64,000 nucleotides of DNA from Dreissena polymorpha. Its lineage: Eukaryota > Mollusca > Bivalvia > Myida > Dreissenidae. Shown here one piece after another: positions 1 through 12,275 of this stretch. The stretch covers positions 77,495,821 to 77,559,820 of the forward strand of contig NC_068359.1 in assembly GCF_020536995.1 (NCBI RefSeq), written 5' to 3'. Under the pieces are notes generated by a model. It saw only the letters and a list, made by a program, of their open reading frames with translations. It was not told where the DNA came from and made no database searches. A program made the translations under genes and the position numbers. The first letter of the stretch is position 1. Each line of letters starts with the position of its first letter.

Positions 1-549
1 TAAATTATAAAATTCGTAAATATAGTGTGTTTTACCCACGACGCCACTCTTAAACGCCACTTTGCCCTTCGTTGATTTTATAAATAAAGACATGTTCTTC
101 ACTGAGTTTATGGAGAAACATAGGTGTGAACAACCAGATACACAGACATACAAACAGACACACATATTCCCATTGGAGACTTCGGCCTGTGCGCCTAGCT
201 ACGATGCAGAATGAAGCAAACATACTATGAAATCCCTATCCCCCAAAAAGATGGTTCATTCCCAGTTATATACCCCATCCTAACACCGCAACACATCCCC
301 AACGTTTGAACAATTTACTTACACAGAAGGGACAGTTACATGAACATTTATTAACAAACATGAAACCTATATAAATATCAATAAATACATAAAAAATATA
401 TATAGACTTCAATGATGGTAATAATTGTATATACATGTTACTCCATGAAAGTGACCCTGATCTTTCTGAGATGTCATGTTTAGATACGATGTGAGGATTG
501 TTCGGACTTATGAATTTTACGTTGTTTCAATATGGTTTTGACAGTAACA
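1..549. other. Intergenic, nothing recognised
   Basis: A+T-rich sequence with no long open frame, no recognisable coding motif and no clear terminal-repeat element. From about position 550 it becomes similar to sequence near 36.35 kb, which marks the edge of the duplicated flank. Confidence 0.5.
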
Positions 550-3500
550 TGTTCCACGATCTGGTACGGTCTGATTAACAGTACAGACACAATGACAAAC
601 GGTAACAGTGGAGCGACCCTTATAATCGCTGATTTATTAACAAATTATAGCACGAGCACGCAAAAATGGCCTGTGAAAAACACTCTATAATATACGAATA
701 TATAAACGATTCGTGTCTATAAACAGTGACAATGATTAATTCACAAATTGTAGTGCGTGCATAACACCATTCATACGTCATCTGGGAGGAATTTAAAGTT
801 ATTTTAAAAACAAAGTGGAATACCCAATTGAAAGGCCAGTCCTTTATAAAAGTATGTGTCAACGACTAAGAGAGCTATCCTCTTTTGCTGAAGGTGCATA
901 AGGAAGAGGGGATAATCCCGTGAAAGTCATGAAAGAGACATCCATGCCGAGACTTTGTTTTCGCCGTTTTATACACTTAATAACTTTTGTTTAATGTTTA
1001 GATGATAAAAGTGATATCAGTTTTATATCTCGACTTTACTCCACGCGAATGTTTTCAGTGGACATGTAATTAGATAATCAAGCTTAGAAATTGCGCAGCG
1101 AGTTAAGTCGAGCTATTAACCCATTTATGCCTAGCGTCTAGAAAAAAGGCCTTGACAAACAGTGCAGACCCAGATGAGACGCCGCATGATGCGGCGTCTC
1201 ATCTAGGTCTGCGCCGTTTGCTTGAAGAAATTTCTGTAAGAAGTGTTCTAAATATTGAAATAAATATACTAGACATCCCTAATTTTGGACATAAATTGAT
1301 CCAATTTAGAAGGATGGGAGAGTCCACTAGGCATAAATGGGTTAACTTTCTCTCTGATATGGCTGCAACGTGAGCGGCATTTTAAAATTCATACAAGTAA
1401 TAAAAGGGTATACGGCGGCGAAATACCTGTATTGTCATGGGCGTCGCCATCTTGACAATCACGTGATTACCCCTCTGCATTTTAGGACAGACATGAATAT
1501 AGTAGGTTTATAAACACATGTTTAATCTTTACTCAAACCTCGTTTGGAAAGTTCTGTGTATTATCTATTGTTAAACGTTCATAATTCAATATTAATGTCC
1601 AGTACAACAAAAAAACACTTTCGATTTGTTGCTTGCCAAGTTGTCACGAACAAATCTTAACAAATTATATTTGTTAACTCAATACTTACAGGAAAGTTTT
1701 GAAAATTATGTTGGGGAGTATAATTAACTTGCCTTATATTGCTAAAAGAATATGTTTGTTTGTTTGTTCTTTTAACAATTTTAATAATCTCACAAAATGC
1801 ACACACAATTAATGACAGAAATGTTAATCATTATTTATACTTAGAGAAAACAATACGCCCAATAGTTACTTATAAAACACAATACTACGTTTAATGTATT
1901 ATAAATTGTAAAGCAATATCACATCTGATTATTATAGTTATACTCTCATTCGATAAACATATTTTATCATTTAAGCAGAGGTCGTTTTAGTTTTCATCAC
2001 TTGAAAATGCAGCACGATTTGATTGGCTTTATCAGTACAGGCACAATATACAATGGTAAACATAAAATATTGATACCTGTATCAAGGCCAAATGAAAAAC
2101 AAATCAGCCACAACCCATTTTGAGTCACATATTATAATATCCGTAAATGAGAGGGATTTTACTACTTTTTAATAACATAAGCATATAGCGGTTCAATCTT
2201 GAAATCTGTTAAAACAATCGATACATTTTAAGTAAGGTATAAATAAGCAAGATTGAAAATAGAGTGCAGGTGGTGGTGGGTTGGGGTGGAATAAAGGTAA
2301 AGGGGGGGGAGCGAATGTCGTTTTCTAAATCCGGCTGTGCAGAGGCTTTAACATGACGGGACCCATTGTAATCATAGTTATTAAGTTTAAGACATCAATT
2401 ACTAATGCGTAACAACTCTTCACACAAAGGCAAATACAATTGATATTTAAAAGTACTTGTATCTATGTATGAAAAGGCAACTTCACAATTGTCAAAACTA
2501 TGTCAAGATTTAAAATGATGAATGAAATTTACAAAAACATATTCAAAGCAGCGAAATAACACATACTGACCAAGACACATATTATTTTATTCAGTAATTA
2601 TACAACGTTTGAATAAATATACTATTAATTTAGCAAAATGTTTTTTACGTGTTTAAAATCCGCAACTAAATGCTAATGACTGCATGACACACTGGAAGCT
2701 CCAACAAATCTCGGATTTAAATCCCCGTGAAAGCTTAACTTGCTAATAAACACTGTTCTACTTTGCTTTATAATTGTTGAAGAATAGTCAAAATATATCA
2801 GTCTTGTAAGTTAATGCATCCAATCTTTTTCTGCTCCACTATACGAAATTCTGTGACTTAGTCCTTTTTAACTAAAACGTCAAACCCCATGCGTTTTAAC
2901 AATAATCATAAACGATTATATAAAACGGTGTAATGAATAGCACGACAAAATAATATAACCACGTTCGTCATGTAAACACGATACATATTAATTTACAATA
3001 AGCGAGTAGATAGCCCATATTGTGATTAAGTCTAACACGGGTACTAATTACTATGGATATAAGTTAATTGCTTTATCAAATCGAAAGGGAACAGTAAAAT
3101 ACTTTTTCCAAATGTAAGTTAAAAGGGAAGCGGTTAAATGGACAATTGTTTTTGTAATTCTGCGTTTGAAATAAAAGATAAGGACACACTTCATCCCTCT
3201 AATAATGAAAGTACAGAATACATATTATAATTAGAGCAATACTGAGGGCATACAATAGAAGTATATGCATACTGTAGTATACGCCACAAGAAAATAACAG
3301 TGTTCTTTTATTTACAAGGTTATCAAGCGAATGTTCATTTGACGACTCGACATCATCTCTAAATGAATACGTTCCTGTATAATAAACCCACGTTTTATTT
3401 ATTACGACACTTATGTATTACATTAAATCAAAGTTAAACTTCAAGAAGTAATTTCGATCGCAGCGTATATCACCGGCTTCGTTTAATAAAGGGCAGGCAT

Positions 3501-3650
3501 CCGGTGTTGTTCTGGTCAAACGCTCTTAATTTGAGTAAGAGATATATCCCGTTACTCAGTCACATGAGATAACATACTGCCAGGATCGCATGCTATATAT
3601 AATATAAGTTACATTAAATAAAACTGAGCTTCAAATAAAACTTTCATCGT
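550..3650. repeat. Duplicated non-coding flank, unit 1 copy
   Basis: This stretch resembles the 3' flank of gene C (about 36345-38890) and, in shorter pieces, 45.1-46.9 kb and 51.4-52.0 kb. Shared blocks visible by eye include a stretch near 560-600 matching 36355-36400, the words 'tttatcagtacaggca' near 2030 and again at 37012 and 45408, and the block around 3540-3640 matching 38790-38880. No coding potential is visible. A 222-bp MITE at 1120-1341 interrupts it. It behaves as the 3' flank of a lost receptor gene whose exon survives at 3680-3818. Confidence 0.6.
1120..1341. mobile_element. piggyBac-like MITE with internal palindrome
   Basis: A 222-bp non-autonomous element. It is bounded by TTAA on both sides (1116-1119 and 1342-1345) and has inverted ends CCCATTTATGCCTAG and CTAGGCATAAATGGG. 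TTAA targets and CCC-starting ends are typical of piggyBac transposons. Positions 1165-1211 form a near-perfect hairpin centred on gccgcatgatgcggc. No transposase is present. It lies in the non-coding flank and is absent from the paralogous flank near 36.6-36.9 kb, so it inserted after the duplication or was lost there. Confidence 0.75.
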
Positions 3651-3679
3651 ATATAGCGGGCCAGTATAAATGGCAGATA

Positions 3680-3818
3680 GATTGTACATAGCTACAGTGA
3701 AGAAGAATGGGACCAAGCTGAAAAATGTTATTATAGCACTCTGTATCTTAACGAGCTCTGTGTTAATATCGTCGTCTCAGAAACCCCGTACCACAATGCA
3801 GCCAAATGTCCTGAAGAG
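3680..3818 (-). pseudogene. Relic G: isolated receptor exon (class II)
   Basis: About 130 bp aligns by eye with exon 2 (TM2-TM4 exon) of gene B at 27850-27985. Shared words include 'agcactctgtatctta' and 'atagctacag', in the same order and orientation. On the minus strand it still begins after a CAG acceptor-like site, but the reading frame is disrupted and no neighbouring receptor exons are seen. It is the remnant of a lost class II GPR157-like gene that once preceded gene A in the array. Confidence 0.8.
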
Positions 3819-3839
3819 GCAGAATTGAAACTTTGTGAT

Positions 3840-5958
3840 GAGTGTGTTTTTAATTAACAATCCTAATGCGAATGGACTTTAATATTTAATATAAAGAAGT
3901 GAAACTCCAGCTGCTGGAGCAGTATCATTATAAACAATTAGTTGGTCCTTCATTTAAGGCAAGCGACCAATGACCCAAACAGTACGAAACAGCACAATAC
4001 GAAACGACATACACACATAGAAGAATAAAGCTGGGGTCACCGCCTTGGAACGGTCAATGCATTATTAACTGGTTTTAGAGCCTTTATGAATCGAAAATAT
4101 GCGATTTAGTCTCTTTTGTTTTAAACGTCAACCCTCATATCTTTCACAATAAAGTCCCATACACGAACTCAACCTCCGCGCAGAGATTTGACGGGAACCA
4201 GCGTTGCTGGATCAAATCCCTGCATTCATAACCAATCACTTGCCTAGCCACGTGGTACAATAATTTTACCGTTGTTGCTTTTACTTTTTTTTAATTTAGG
4301 TAATTATTCTTTTTTATTTTGAACCTTAACTTATACACTATTTTAAAAATATAAAAGAAGATGATACTACTTTCCATAATTTAATACTTAAACCAATAAA
4401 ATACAAATCCTTCCAAATCTTGTAGGATTTTCTTGTGAGAGATTGTAAGTGAGAGCAATGAACGACAACTCTGCGTGACGAAAGAATGTAACCGCATACG
4501 TAGATTGGTTACCTCCCCTTATCTATCGTTACTCTCTATATAGTCAACGGTTATATTCAACGGGGAACCAGTTAACCGCATACGTTGTCGACACGATAAC
4601 GATTTATTTAACATCAAGTGGGTAGATAGCACACATAGTGATCTAGACTCACATGCGTGGTAAATACCATAGACAGAAGTAAATAGTTCTATCAAATTTC
4701 AAAACGCGGAGAGATAAAACTCAATTCTCCGAGTAAATCAGATAAGCTGAAAGGCAAAACACTATGTTTAAAGAATTTCGTTTATGGAACAAAATATATG
4801 GCCCTAATTTATCCTTACTGCAAACAACAGAAAGACGTACATGTACGCCGTAGTATCGGGATAAAAAACACTTTTGTATTGTTTAAATGGTCTTTCAGTA
4901 AGACAGCGCAATATACGTTAATGATGAATCTTTACTATACCAATTGCAATTGACACTATTTGAGTAAATATATGTGTATTTATATTAAAAAAACTACATA
5001 CGATCTACCATGACACTTATTAAATATCACCGAGGCACCGCTTAACTTCATGAAGTTCCGGTATTATCGCATTTAATCTTTCGTCATGTTAAAGTTTTGT
5101 TTAACATGTGGTTACTCCGTAGAGATTTGGTAACACGATCGCGTGATGAGTGTATCCCTTTACACATGATTACACATACTGAATGCTTCATTTATTCAAA
5201 ATAAGATATGTTGAACAAAACTGTGCTTCGAATGAAACTAGCATCGGACGCCTAACTTTAAATCGAAAATAGATTGTACGTGTCGTGTCTTACACTGTAT
5301 TTAAATGCATAGTACAAATGTAAAAAAGTCATTCCATTTTGCTAATATACGCTGCATCAAAGGTTAAGGATTTTTACGTTAAAGACGATGACACAGTATG
5401 CAACATGATTACTGAAGTTATCAAAATAAAGCAATATCATTCATTGTACATATAAATATGATTACTTTTTAACAATCGAAAGACGTGATTATCCCTGTCA
5501 GCCATGATTTTAACGCCTTAATTTGAGGCCCAATAAACAATAAACAATGTCAATACATATAACCTCAAGCCCGATTAATTTTGGAGAAGAAAGATTTGTA
5601 ACATGTTTATTTCGGTTACCATGTTAGCCATAACTCTAGTCATATTCTTTTATTTGGAATATTTAAAAGAATATAGTACATTATAATATGATTGATCGAT
5701 AAATGTTTTATGAAAGCCTAATCGAAACCTTAACGAAGGAAAATCAAGCCACTTCATGCTTTTTTTTTCTCAACTCATTTTATCCAATGAATAAGGTGTT
5801 GTTTTGCACAAATATATGGCATCGAGTAATGGCGACATTAACGTATGTGAAAAGACTATAAACCCAAATGTATTTGTGATTATGTTTTTTCGTTCACTAT
5901 TTGATGTTTGTTGTCCACAGCTTGGAAAATCAATATTTGTTTATTAAGTTAAGACTGT
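3840..5958. other. 3' flank of gene A, no gene
   Basis: Non-coding. The block at 4590-4760 resembles 51690-51840 and, more weakly, 2965-3110 and 38185-38340. The block at 5190-5280 resembles 52580-52640. The block at 5380-5600 resembles 39160-39360. The repeats are therefore internal to unit 1 as well as between units. No polyadenylation site was assigned. Confidence 0.5.
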
Positions 5959-8740
5959 TTAAATTTGTATTTTCGCGGAAGACGGGCTGTCCGTTCTGCT
6001 TGAATGTATCGCTACAGGCATATGTTCGTTAACTGCGCCATAAGTTTTATTGCTGGCACCAACTTCCTGCAACGATTGATCCGATTCTGTTGTTTCAGTA
6101 TCCGACCAATCTCCACCAATAATAAAATCTAACTGCCTGTTCGACCTGATCAAATTTGTTTGTTCGGATTCCAATTCATCGCCTTCTAAGATCACATCTC
6201 GTTCATTGAGTGCATGTCGTTTTGCCTTTTCTGGTGCATCACAAAAGATGCCATAGTAGAGCTCTCGACGTACTTCGGTGTCCACTATACAGAACAAAAT
6301 GAAATTGAAGAAGGCTTGAGAAGGGTCACCGATGGCTTGTAGATAAAGCAAAGCATAGACGGTTTTTTCTAGGCCAAGCACTGATGTCATGAAGAACCGA
6401 ATGGTACCCCAAATACGGAGTGCAAGCAATATTATCCAGATATAGAGGAATTTTATATCATCTGGTCGTAAATTAGGATTGTCCTGTGCCAATGATCTGT
6501 ACCTTTGGTAAAGAAACTGTAACACAAAAATCTTTGTTTAAATTTCACAAATACACAAGTAAACGTTGTATTGCCAAAAGCTATTGAGTCACAACATTTT
6601 CCCTATATTATCAAATACACAATAATAACGCGGTGAATATGATTTATTACAGATGCAATTTTTGGTAGCAATTCGTAATATAAACACGCAAGGGGTACCG
6701 AATAATGATCTTATTTCTGCATATAAGCTTTATACATACCAACTGTAGTTTATGAAGAACATAACACGACGCTGTCAGAAGGTAGCATAATATCTCCCAG
6801 CCTTTTCCAGCCACAAACATGTATATCAATGATTTTTTACGAGTGGATTGGCTCCATTTTATCCAACACCAAGGTCCAGTTCCAATGGGTTCCTTATTAT
6901 CAACGACTTGCCCTAGCATCTCATCGGACAACGCTACGATGATAATGATGGCTAAGTGAGAAAGCATACTTATTGGAAATCGCTCGTATAAATTGAATAT
7001 CATCAAGATAAGAGAATGACATTCATAATAGTCAGAACCCCCTCCCCCACCCCGCCGGAGAATATTCCACATTTTATAAAGACACCCGGTGTGTCATAAT
7101 TTCATGTCAGGCTAAAAAACTGTTTTTTTTTCATTCAGATTTATTTTATGTAAACACAAGTCCGGATGGCATATGATTATTGTCTTCAAATGTTCTGTTA
7201 TGATAGAATTTCTCTTCATAATATCGAAATCAAAATAATGAAATACACATCAAATAACGACGCTCTTACCAGGCACGATCCAGGACACCAAGTTTGACAC
7301 GGTAATAAATCTTTGATCAGACATTCTTACTTTGTAGATTGATATGAACAAATACAGCGCAATCGCCACCGTAAGGTTGAACGACACTAGACTTGAATAG
7401 GTCGTCAAAGCACTTTGCACCACACAGAATGTCTGCCACTCGCTTCTTGTCACGTGAGGGTTATAGTAGGCAATGGCAGCCATGTAACCTATAAACATAC
7501 TTATATGTACATACATAGAAAACTTATGTCCGTTAGTGTGTGCGTTACGCTTCTTAGCTAATTTGGCTTACGACGAATATCAATTATAAATACATGAATA
7601 TTATGGTTGGATCATTATTTATTTAGTTAACCATTATTAATACACATAGAACACCAAGCTTCATATAATTCACAAGTTCAGAAAATTTATTTGAACGGAA
7701 GATACTGATACAACCGTATATTTTTTTCCATTTATATTATTTATGTCACATCAATAATTGTGACAAAAATATTGTTCGTATCCATTTACACTATTTTGCA
7801 CGCAATTTATGTAACATCGTTAATTGTGACAAAAATATCGTTCGTCTCCATTTACATGATTTTGCACGCTATTTATGTAAAATTAATAGTTGTGATAAAA
7901 ATATCGTTTTGAGAGTAAGTCACCATGACTTGATGATAATAATAGTATAAGTCCTGTTAGCTCTGCTATTGTTGTACTTCTTTCATAATCCTAATCTTAC
8001 CGGCTGGTGTGAGGAAATCGGCAATGGTCAGGCAAGTCACCATTTTCCTGGTCGTATTTCGTATGCACGGAATGAAAATGTAGGTCATAACGATGAGAAC
8101 TGCGCCTATCATTGACAATACACAGCTTACGGCAGAAACTACAGACAGATTTATATCTTCTTTCAGTGGAATACTCGATGTGTCTTCACGCAACGATCCG
8201 TTTAGAAGAGACTCAGTTAGTTCCCTTTAAAAAAAAAATAACATCAACCAATTTACTCGACACTGTACCGATCATAAACGACCATTCTTTTACGAGTAAA
8301 CTGCGACTTTATGTAATATACAGGACACGTATATGCAGATGTGAGTAAATATTTATTAACATGTAAGGAATATTCAATTACTGGATGTTTGTGTTTAAAG
8401 GAAGCTTTCTTTCGTTTATAACCGTCATTTTCGGATTCGTAAACGATGCACTTTCTATCACATCCTTCAAGATTGAAATATGCTAACATACGTATGTTGT
8501 ACTGTGCAGTGAATAACGCATCGTTTCTCTTATCTGTTTAATATAGTTATATGCTCAAATAATTCTATTATTACCATAATAAATTATTAAATATATATGC
8601 GGATAGTATAATTGCATATACAGTAAATAAATTAATATCACATAAACTGAAGTAAATGTGCTATAATCTTATGTATGAACAATAATAACATAAACTTACA
8701 GACGTTGTTCCATATCTACATCCATAACTGAATCCGACAT
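5959..8740 (-). CDS. Gene A: GPR157-like seven-transmembrane receptor (class I)
   Basis: Five coding exons: 8740-8700, 8224-8001, 7488-7270, 6951-6740 and 6516-5959, predicting 417 aa. All introns are GT-AG with phases 2, 1, 1, 0. The start is the ATG of the 41-nt first exon (MSDSVMDVDMEQR). Membrane segments are near residues 42-65, 75-96, 110-137, 149-170, 202-232, 253-275 and 287-310. The exon 5 frame carries 'LRIWGTIRFFM' and 'QAIGDPSQAFFNFILFC'. C110 at the TM3 start and C190 in 'GTGPWCW' are the expected loop disulfide pair. N22 and N39 are possible N-glycosylation sites. The order and motifs match GPR157, an orphan plasma-membrane or ciliary receptor reported to signal through Gq. The 417 aa exceed human GPR157 (about 335) mainly in the cytoplasmic tail, which ends in IQI. 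The ligand is unknown. A 10.7-kb retroelement fossil sits 124 bp upstream. Confidence 0.9.
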
Positions 8741-8863
8741 TTCCACTTATACTTTGTGTGAACTATGACTTCTTTCAATGAGTCATATGTGAATGCTAAC
8801 TTCCGAGTGTGCAAACGATCACATAACTCTGATGCAACGATGCAGTTATCACTTAAATGTAAA
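8741..8863 (-). promoter_or_regulatory. Conserved proximal upstream region of gene A
   Basis: The 124 bp upstream of the start codon are closely matched upstream of gene C (42414-42535), copy E (60996-61120) and, in part, orphan exon F. Within it 8779-8785 is an AP-1-type site (TGAGTCA), also present at 42453-42459 upstream of C but lost in E and F. Further upstream the conserved word 'tgcagttatcactt' occurs. Homology stops at TAAA (8860-8863), where the retroelement begins, and resumes at 19565. Promoter activity is inferred from conservation and position only. Confidence 0.55.
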
Positions 8864-9042
8864 TGACATTATTCACGTTTCTAAATTGGTTCTATTTATA
8901 GTTTTCGGTATTGATCGTACTTGTTCGTTTTACGACTTGATTTAGCGGGAATTAGCTCGTGCATTGCAAGGTTTCGTGGCGTTATAAAGGTGTATAGTGG
9001 CGTTTTTTGTCACTCGAGGTTTTGTTGGCAAAGAAAGGTCGT
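8864..9042. repeat. A1 terminal direct repeat of the YR retroelement
   Basis: About 180 bp starting TGACATTATTCACG, nearly identical to A2 at 19335-19520. It is not followed locally by the B segment; this is what distinguishes the split repeat from an ordinary LTR. Confidence 0.85.
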
Positions 9043-9892
9043 TTGATTATTTCACTATGTTTGATTCAGAAAATAATTTGAAAAATAAAGTTGTGAATGA
9101 ATAAAAGGTCTATTTTGACGACTAATTTAAGGATTTGAAGAGAAGCTTCCAGGACGAGTCGGACTGGACTGAGGAGAATGTGCGGTAAAAGGTCAGACAA
9201 AATTCTAACATTGTGTTTAAATCGTCTGCTTACAGAAGCAATTCAATTTTTACAGTTACATTTCAGAATTAATTTAAAGGTCGAAAGCGAACGAGTTTTT
9301 CGTTTTGTGGTATATATGATTGCAAATTTATTGAGTCGCCATTCTAGGTGTGTTTTTGACAGGCACAAGGTGTAAATAAGGAAACGGAAAGGGTAATAAC
9401 AATTCCCGCCCGCCTTTAATGGCCATTTGTATGTCTAAATAATCGGTTACATTTCTTTTACGCTTGTAATTTTGCAATTATAAAGTTGATGTTAAGTTTA
9501 TTTTCAGTTCAGTTTTAAGCCCATGTGAGATTGGATCTAAACACGAACCGATTCCTTTACCGAGACAGTCGATAGGTGTATTTTCATGTAAGTCTGAAGC
9601 AGCAAAGTTTTCTTTATTATTTTGTTTCATTTTTTACTTCATATTTTGTTTTAATGTGAATTTTAAGCTATGTGTATCATATTTGAGACTCTCACATCCT
9701 GGAGATTTTACTTCCCGCATATTAATTGAAATCGTAGTATGTTTAAATGTCATTTTTTGTTTTCTTACGTAATGAATTAATGTTAAAGGTATTCTTATTT
9801 TAACGATTATTTAATTATTTCGTTTTGTTGTGACTGGTAAGATGTGGAAGTCGGTTTAATACAGTTGTTGCAAAATTTCGTCATATGCATAT

Positions 9893-10152
9893 GTGTCTTG
9901 TTCTGAGAAAATTGGGCTTAATGTATGTGCGTAAAGTGTCGTCCCAGATTAGCCTCTGCAGTCCGCACAGGCTAATCAGGGACGACACTTTCCGCTTTTA
10001 TGGTATTTTTAGTTTCAAGGAAGTCCCTCCTTGCCGAAAATCAAGTTAAGGCGGAAAGTGTCGTCCCTGATTAGCCTGTGCGGACTGCACAGGCTAATCT
10101 GAGATGACACTTTACGCACATGCACCATGCCCAGTTTTCTCAGAACGCGGCT
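9893..10152. mobile_element. Hairpin MITE, copy 1
   Basis: About 260 bp with inverted ends (ttctgagaaaattgggc and gcccagttttctcagaa). Each half holds a further palindrome built on 'gtgtcgtccctgattagcct'. Copy 2 of the same family lies at 55305-55568. No open reading frame is present. It is nested in the YR retroelement fossil. Confidence 0.75.
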
Positions 10153-10789
10153 CATATATATATACTACTTGGAATACTTATGATTTATCTACACTCTTTT
10201 TATGGTTTGAGTGATTTGTTTGATTCTTGTTGATGTCCGGGGTGCGTACGGGATGCTTTTGATGTTTGTTTGTTATGTTAATTTGCGCAATGAGATTGAT
10301 AATGTGTTATTTACACGCTTTGCTAAAGAATACTTAATTTTTACAATATAATAATAGCTGCTTATTTGTAGATTTCTCTAAAAATAGAGGTTTCGGGAGG
10401 AGGTGATGAAGGCACCTAGACACCGGTCTTGGGCCATGGGTCCTCGTACGTCCCCCTGCCATTTAAAGAAAAAAGAAAGAAAACAAAAATGAGCAGTAGG
10501 GTTGCGTACCCCGCTCGCGGTTTAACCTGAATCGTTTTTTACTACCGATTATTGTATGGGGTGTAAGTGAAGTCATGTACACTTCTCTTGATTGGTAGTG
10601 GTGGATGAATCTTCTATTAACAAAAATAATGTTTCTATTTTTAGCAACTTAAAGTGATTGATGGACGTTGGGGGCGTACCGCCTGATTTGTATGAAAAAA
10701 TTAGCACTATTCATATGCCACACACGTGCATGTTAAGTATACATAATGACATACCCTACATCATTTAATTAGTATCGTTTCAGTTCTTT

Positions 10790-11700
10790 ATACATCTGGA
10801 CAAGGATGTATCACCGTTTACAGTCGTCTCGAGACTCATCAATTGAGCGGTGCAATCGAGGTCGATCTCCGTGGCACATGGAACACTAATTGGCGTCAAA
10901 GGAATTGTTTTTTTGCATTTATACGTTGCAAGTCACGTCAAATACAAACGTCCACATACAGAGAGTTATTAGCTATAAGGTATGCGTTTTATTGTTTCAA
11001 AAACTTTTTTAAAGGGAAAAAGGTTGTTTGGAACACAAGATTCTTGCAATTGTGTAAGCATTATAGAAAAAGGTAGCATGAAAACAAACTTGCACATTTT
11101 AGCAGAATATATTTTTGACATCTGTGCAACTCATGTTATTTCATTAGAGTCCAAATGGATTTCTCGAAATAGAAATAAGATAGCAGATGATTTAAGTAGA
11201 ATACTAGATTATGGTGATTATGGTGTTTCATTTGAAGTTTTTAATTGTATTGACAGCTTGTATGGACCACACGTGTGGGTAGATTTGCCATTGATTATAA
11301 TTCAAAATTACCAAGGTACAATTCTGTTTTCTTGACCGCTAACTGAAGCTGTATATGCTTTTTCTGTAAACTGGTCTGATGTCAATAATTGGCTCGTTCC
11401 ACCAGTATATCTGATTCCTGAAGTTTTTTTTAATTATTTAGAACAGTGCATGGCAAAGGGCACTTAAGTCGCTCCATATTGGCCGTCTAGTCCTTTTTCC
11501 CTACGTTGTTTGATATTCCGTGTTTAACCAATATATTGAAGAAATTTTAGCTTTTTCTGTGGCTAGAGGAATTTATGTTCAAGGTAAAAATGCAGAAAGT
11601 ATTTTCGGAGCAGAGAAATTTACCAGCAAAGTTCTTAATGCTTGTATTGACTGTTGTTGACTAGGAATTGTTCACTGAAAATGGCTATTTGGAGAAGACC
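10790..11700 (+). mobile_element. YR retroelement fossil: RNase H-like and following region
   Basis: Open segments contain 'STYRELLAIRYAF' and 'WISRNRNKIADDLSR', typical of the RNase H end of DIRS/Ngaro-type polyproteins, followed by a weakly conserved stretch with 'FGAEKFTSKVLNACID'. The region is decayed. It belongs to the element bounded by 8864-19564 and runs on the plus strand, opposite to the receptor genes. Confidence 0.6.
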
Positions 11701-11804
11701 CCCTGATATATATTTAGAACGTAAACAATTTTACCGTGGGAAAATGGGTTGTTCCATTACTGGTAATGGGGGTTTTCGCATTCATTTGGTCTTAAGTTGA
11801 GTTA

Positions 11805-12207
11805 AAGGTGTATTACTTATTAGCTCCACTATTATATATCAAATATATATAGTGGAGCTATCCTACTCACCCCGGCGTCGGCGACTGCGTTAGCGTTAGC
11901 GTCTGCGTGCAAATGTTAAAGTTTTCGTTCTACCCCAAATATTTTCTTTCTCCCTTCACATAATGCTTTCATATTTTGCATTGTTTACCAACATGACCTT
12001 AACCTATAAACAAGAGCAGACAACTCTTTCAAGCATTTTGTCATAATTATGGCCCCTTTTCCGCTTAGAATATGCAGCAAATGTTAAAGTTTTCGTACTA
12101 CCCCATTTATTTTTATTGTCCCTTGACATATTGCTTTTATATTTTGCATACGTGTTTACCAACAACACCCCAACCTATAAACAAGAGCAGACAACTATAT
12201 TAAGCAT
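11805..12207. repeat. Dispersed repeat with two imperfect tandem units
   Basis: A palindromic start (agctccactatta ... tagtggagct) is followed by two diverged copies of an approximately 140-bp unit beginning 'caaatgttaaagttttcg' (about 11909-12048 and 12070-12207). Each unit ends near 'aaacaagagcagacaact'. Non-coding. It resembles an interspersed mollusc repeat. It directly abuts the left direct repeat of the BEL/Pao-like fossil. Confidence 0.6.
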
Positions 12208-12275
12208 TGTTGTTTATATACGTCATGTTTATATTTGAATCTGAAGTAAAAGGAAGAACCTGAACACACAACGCT

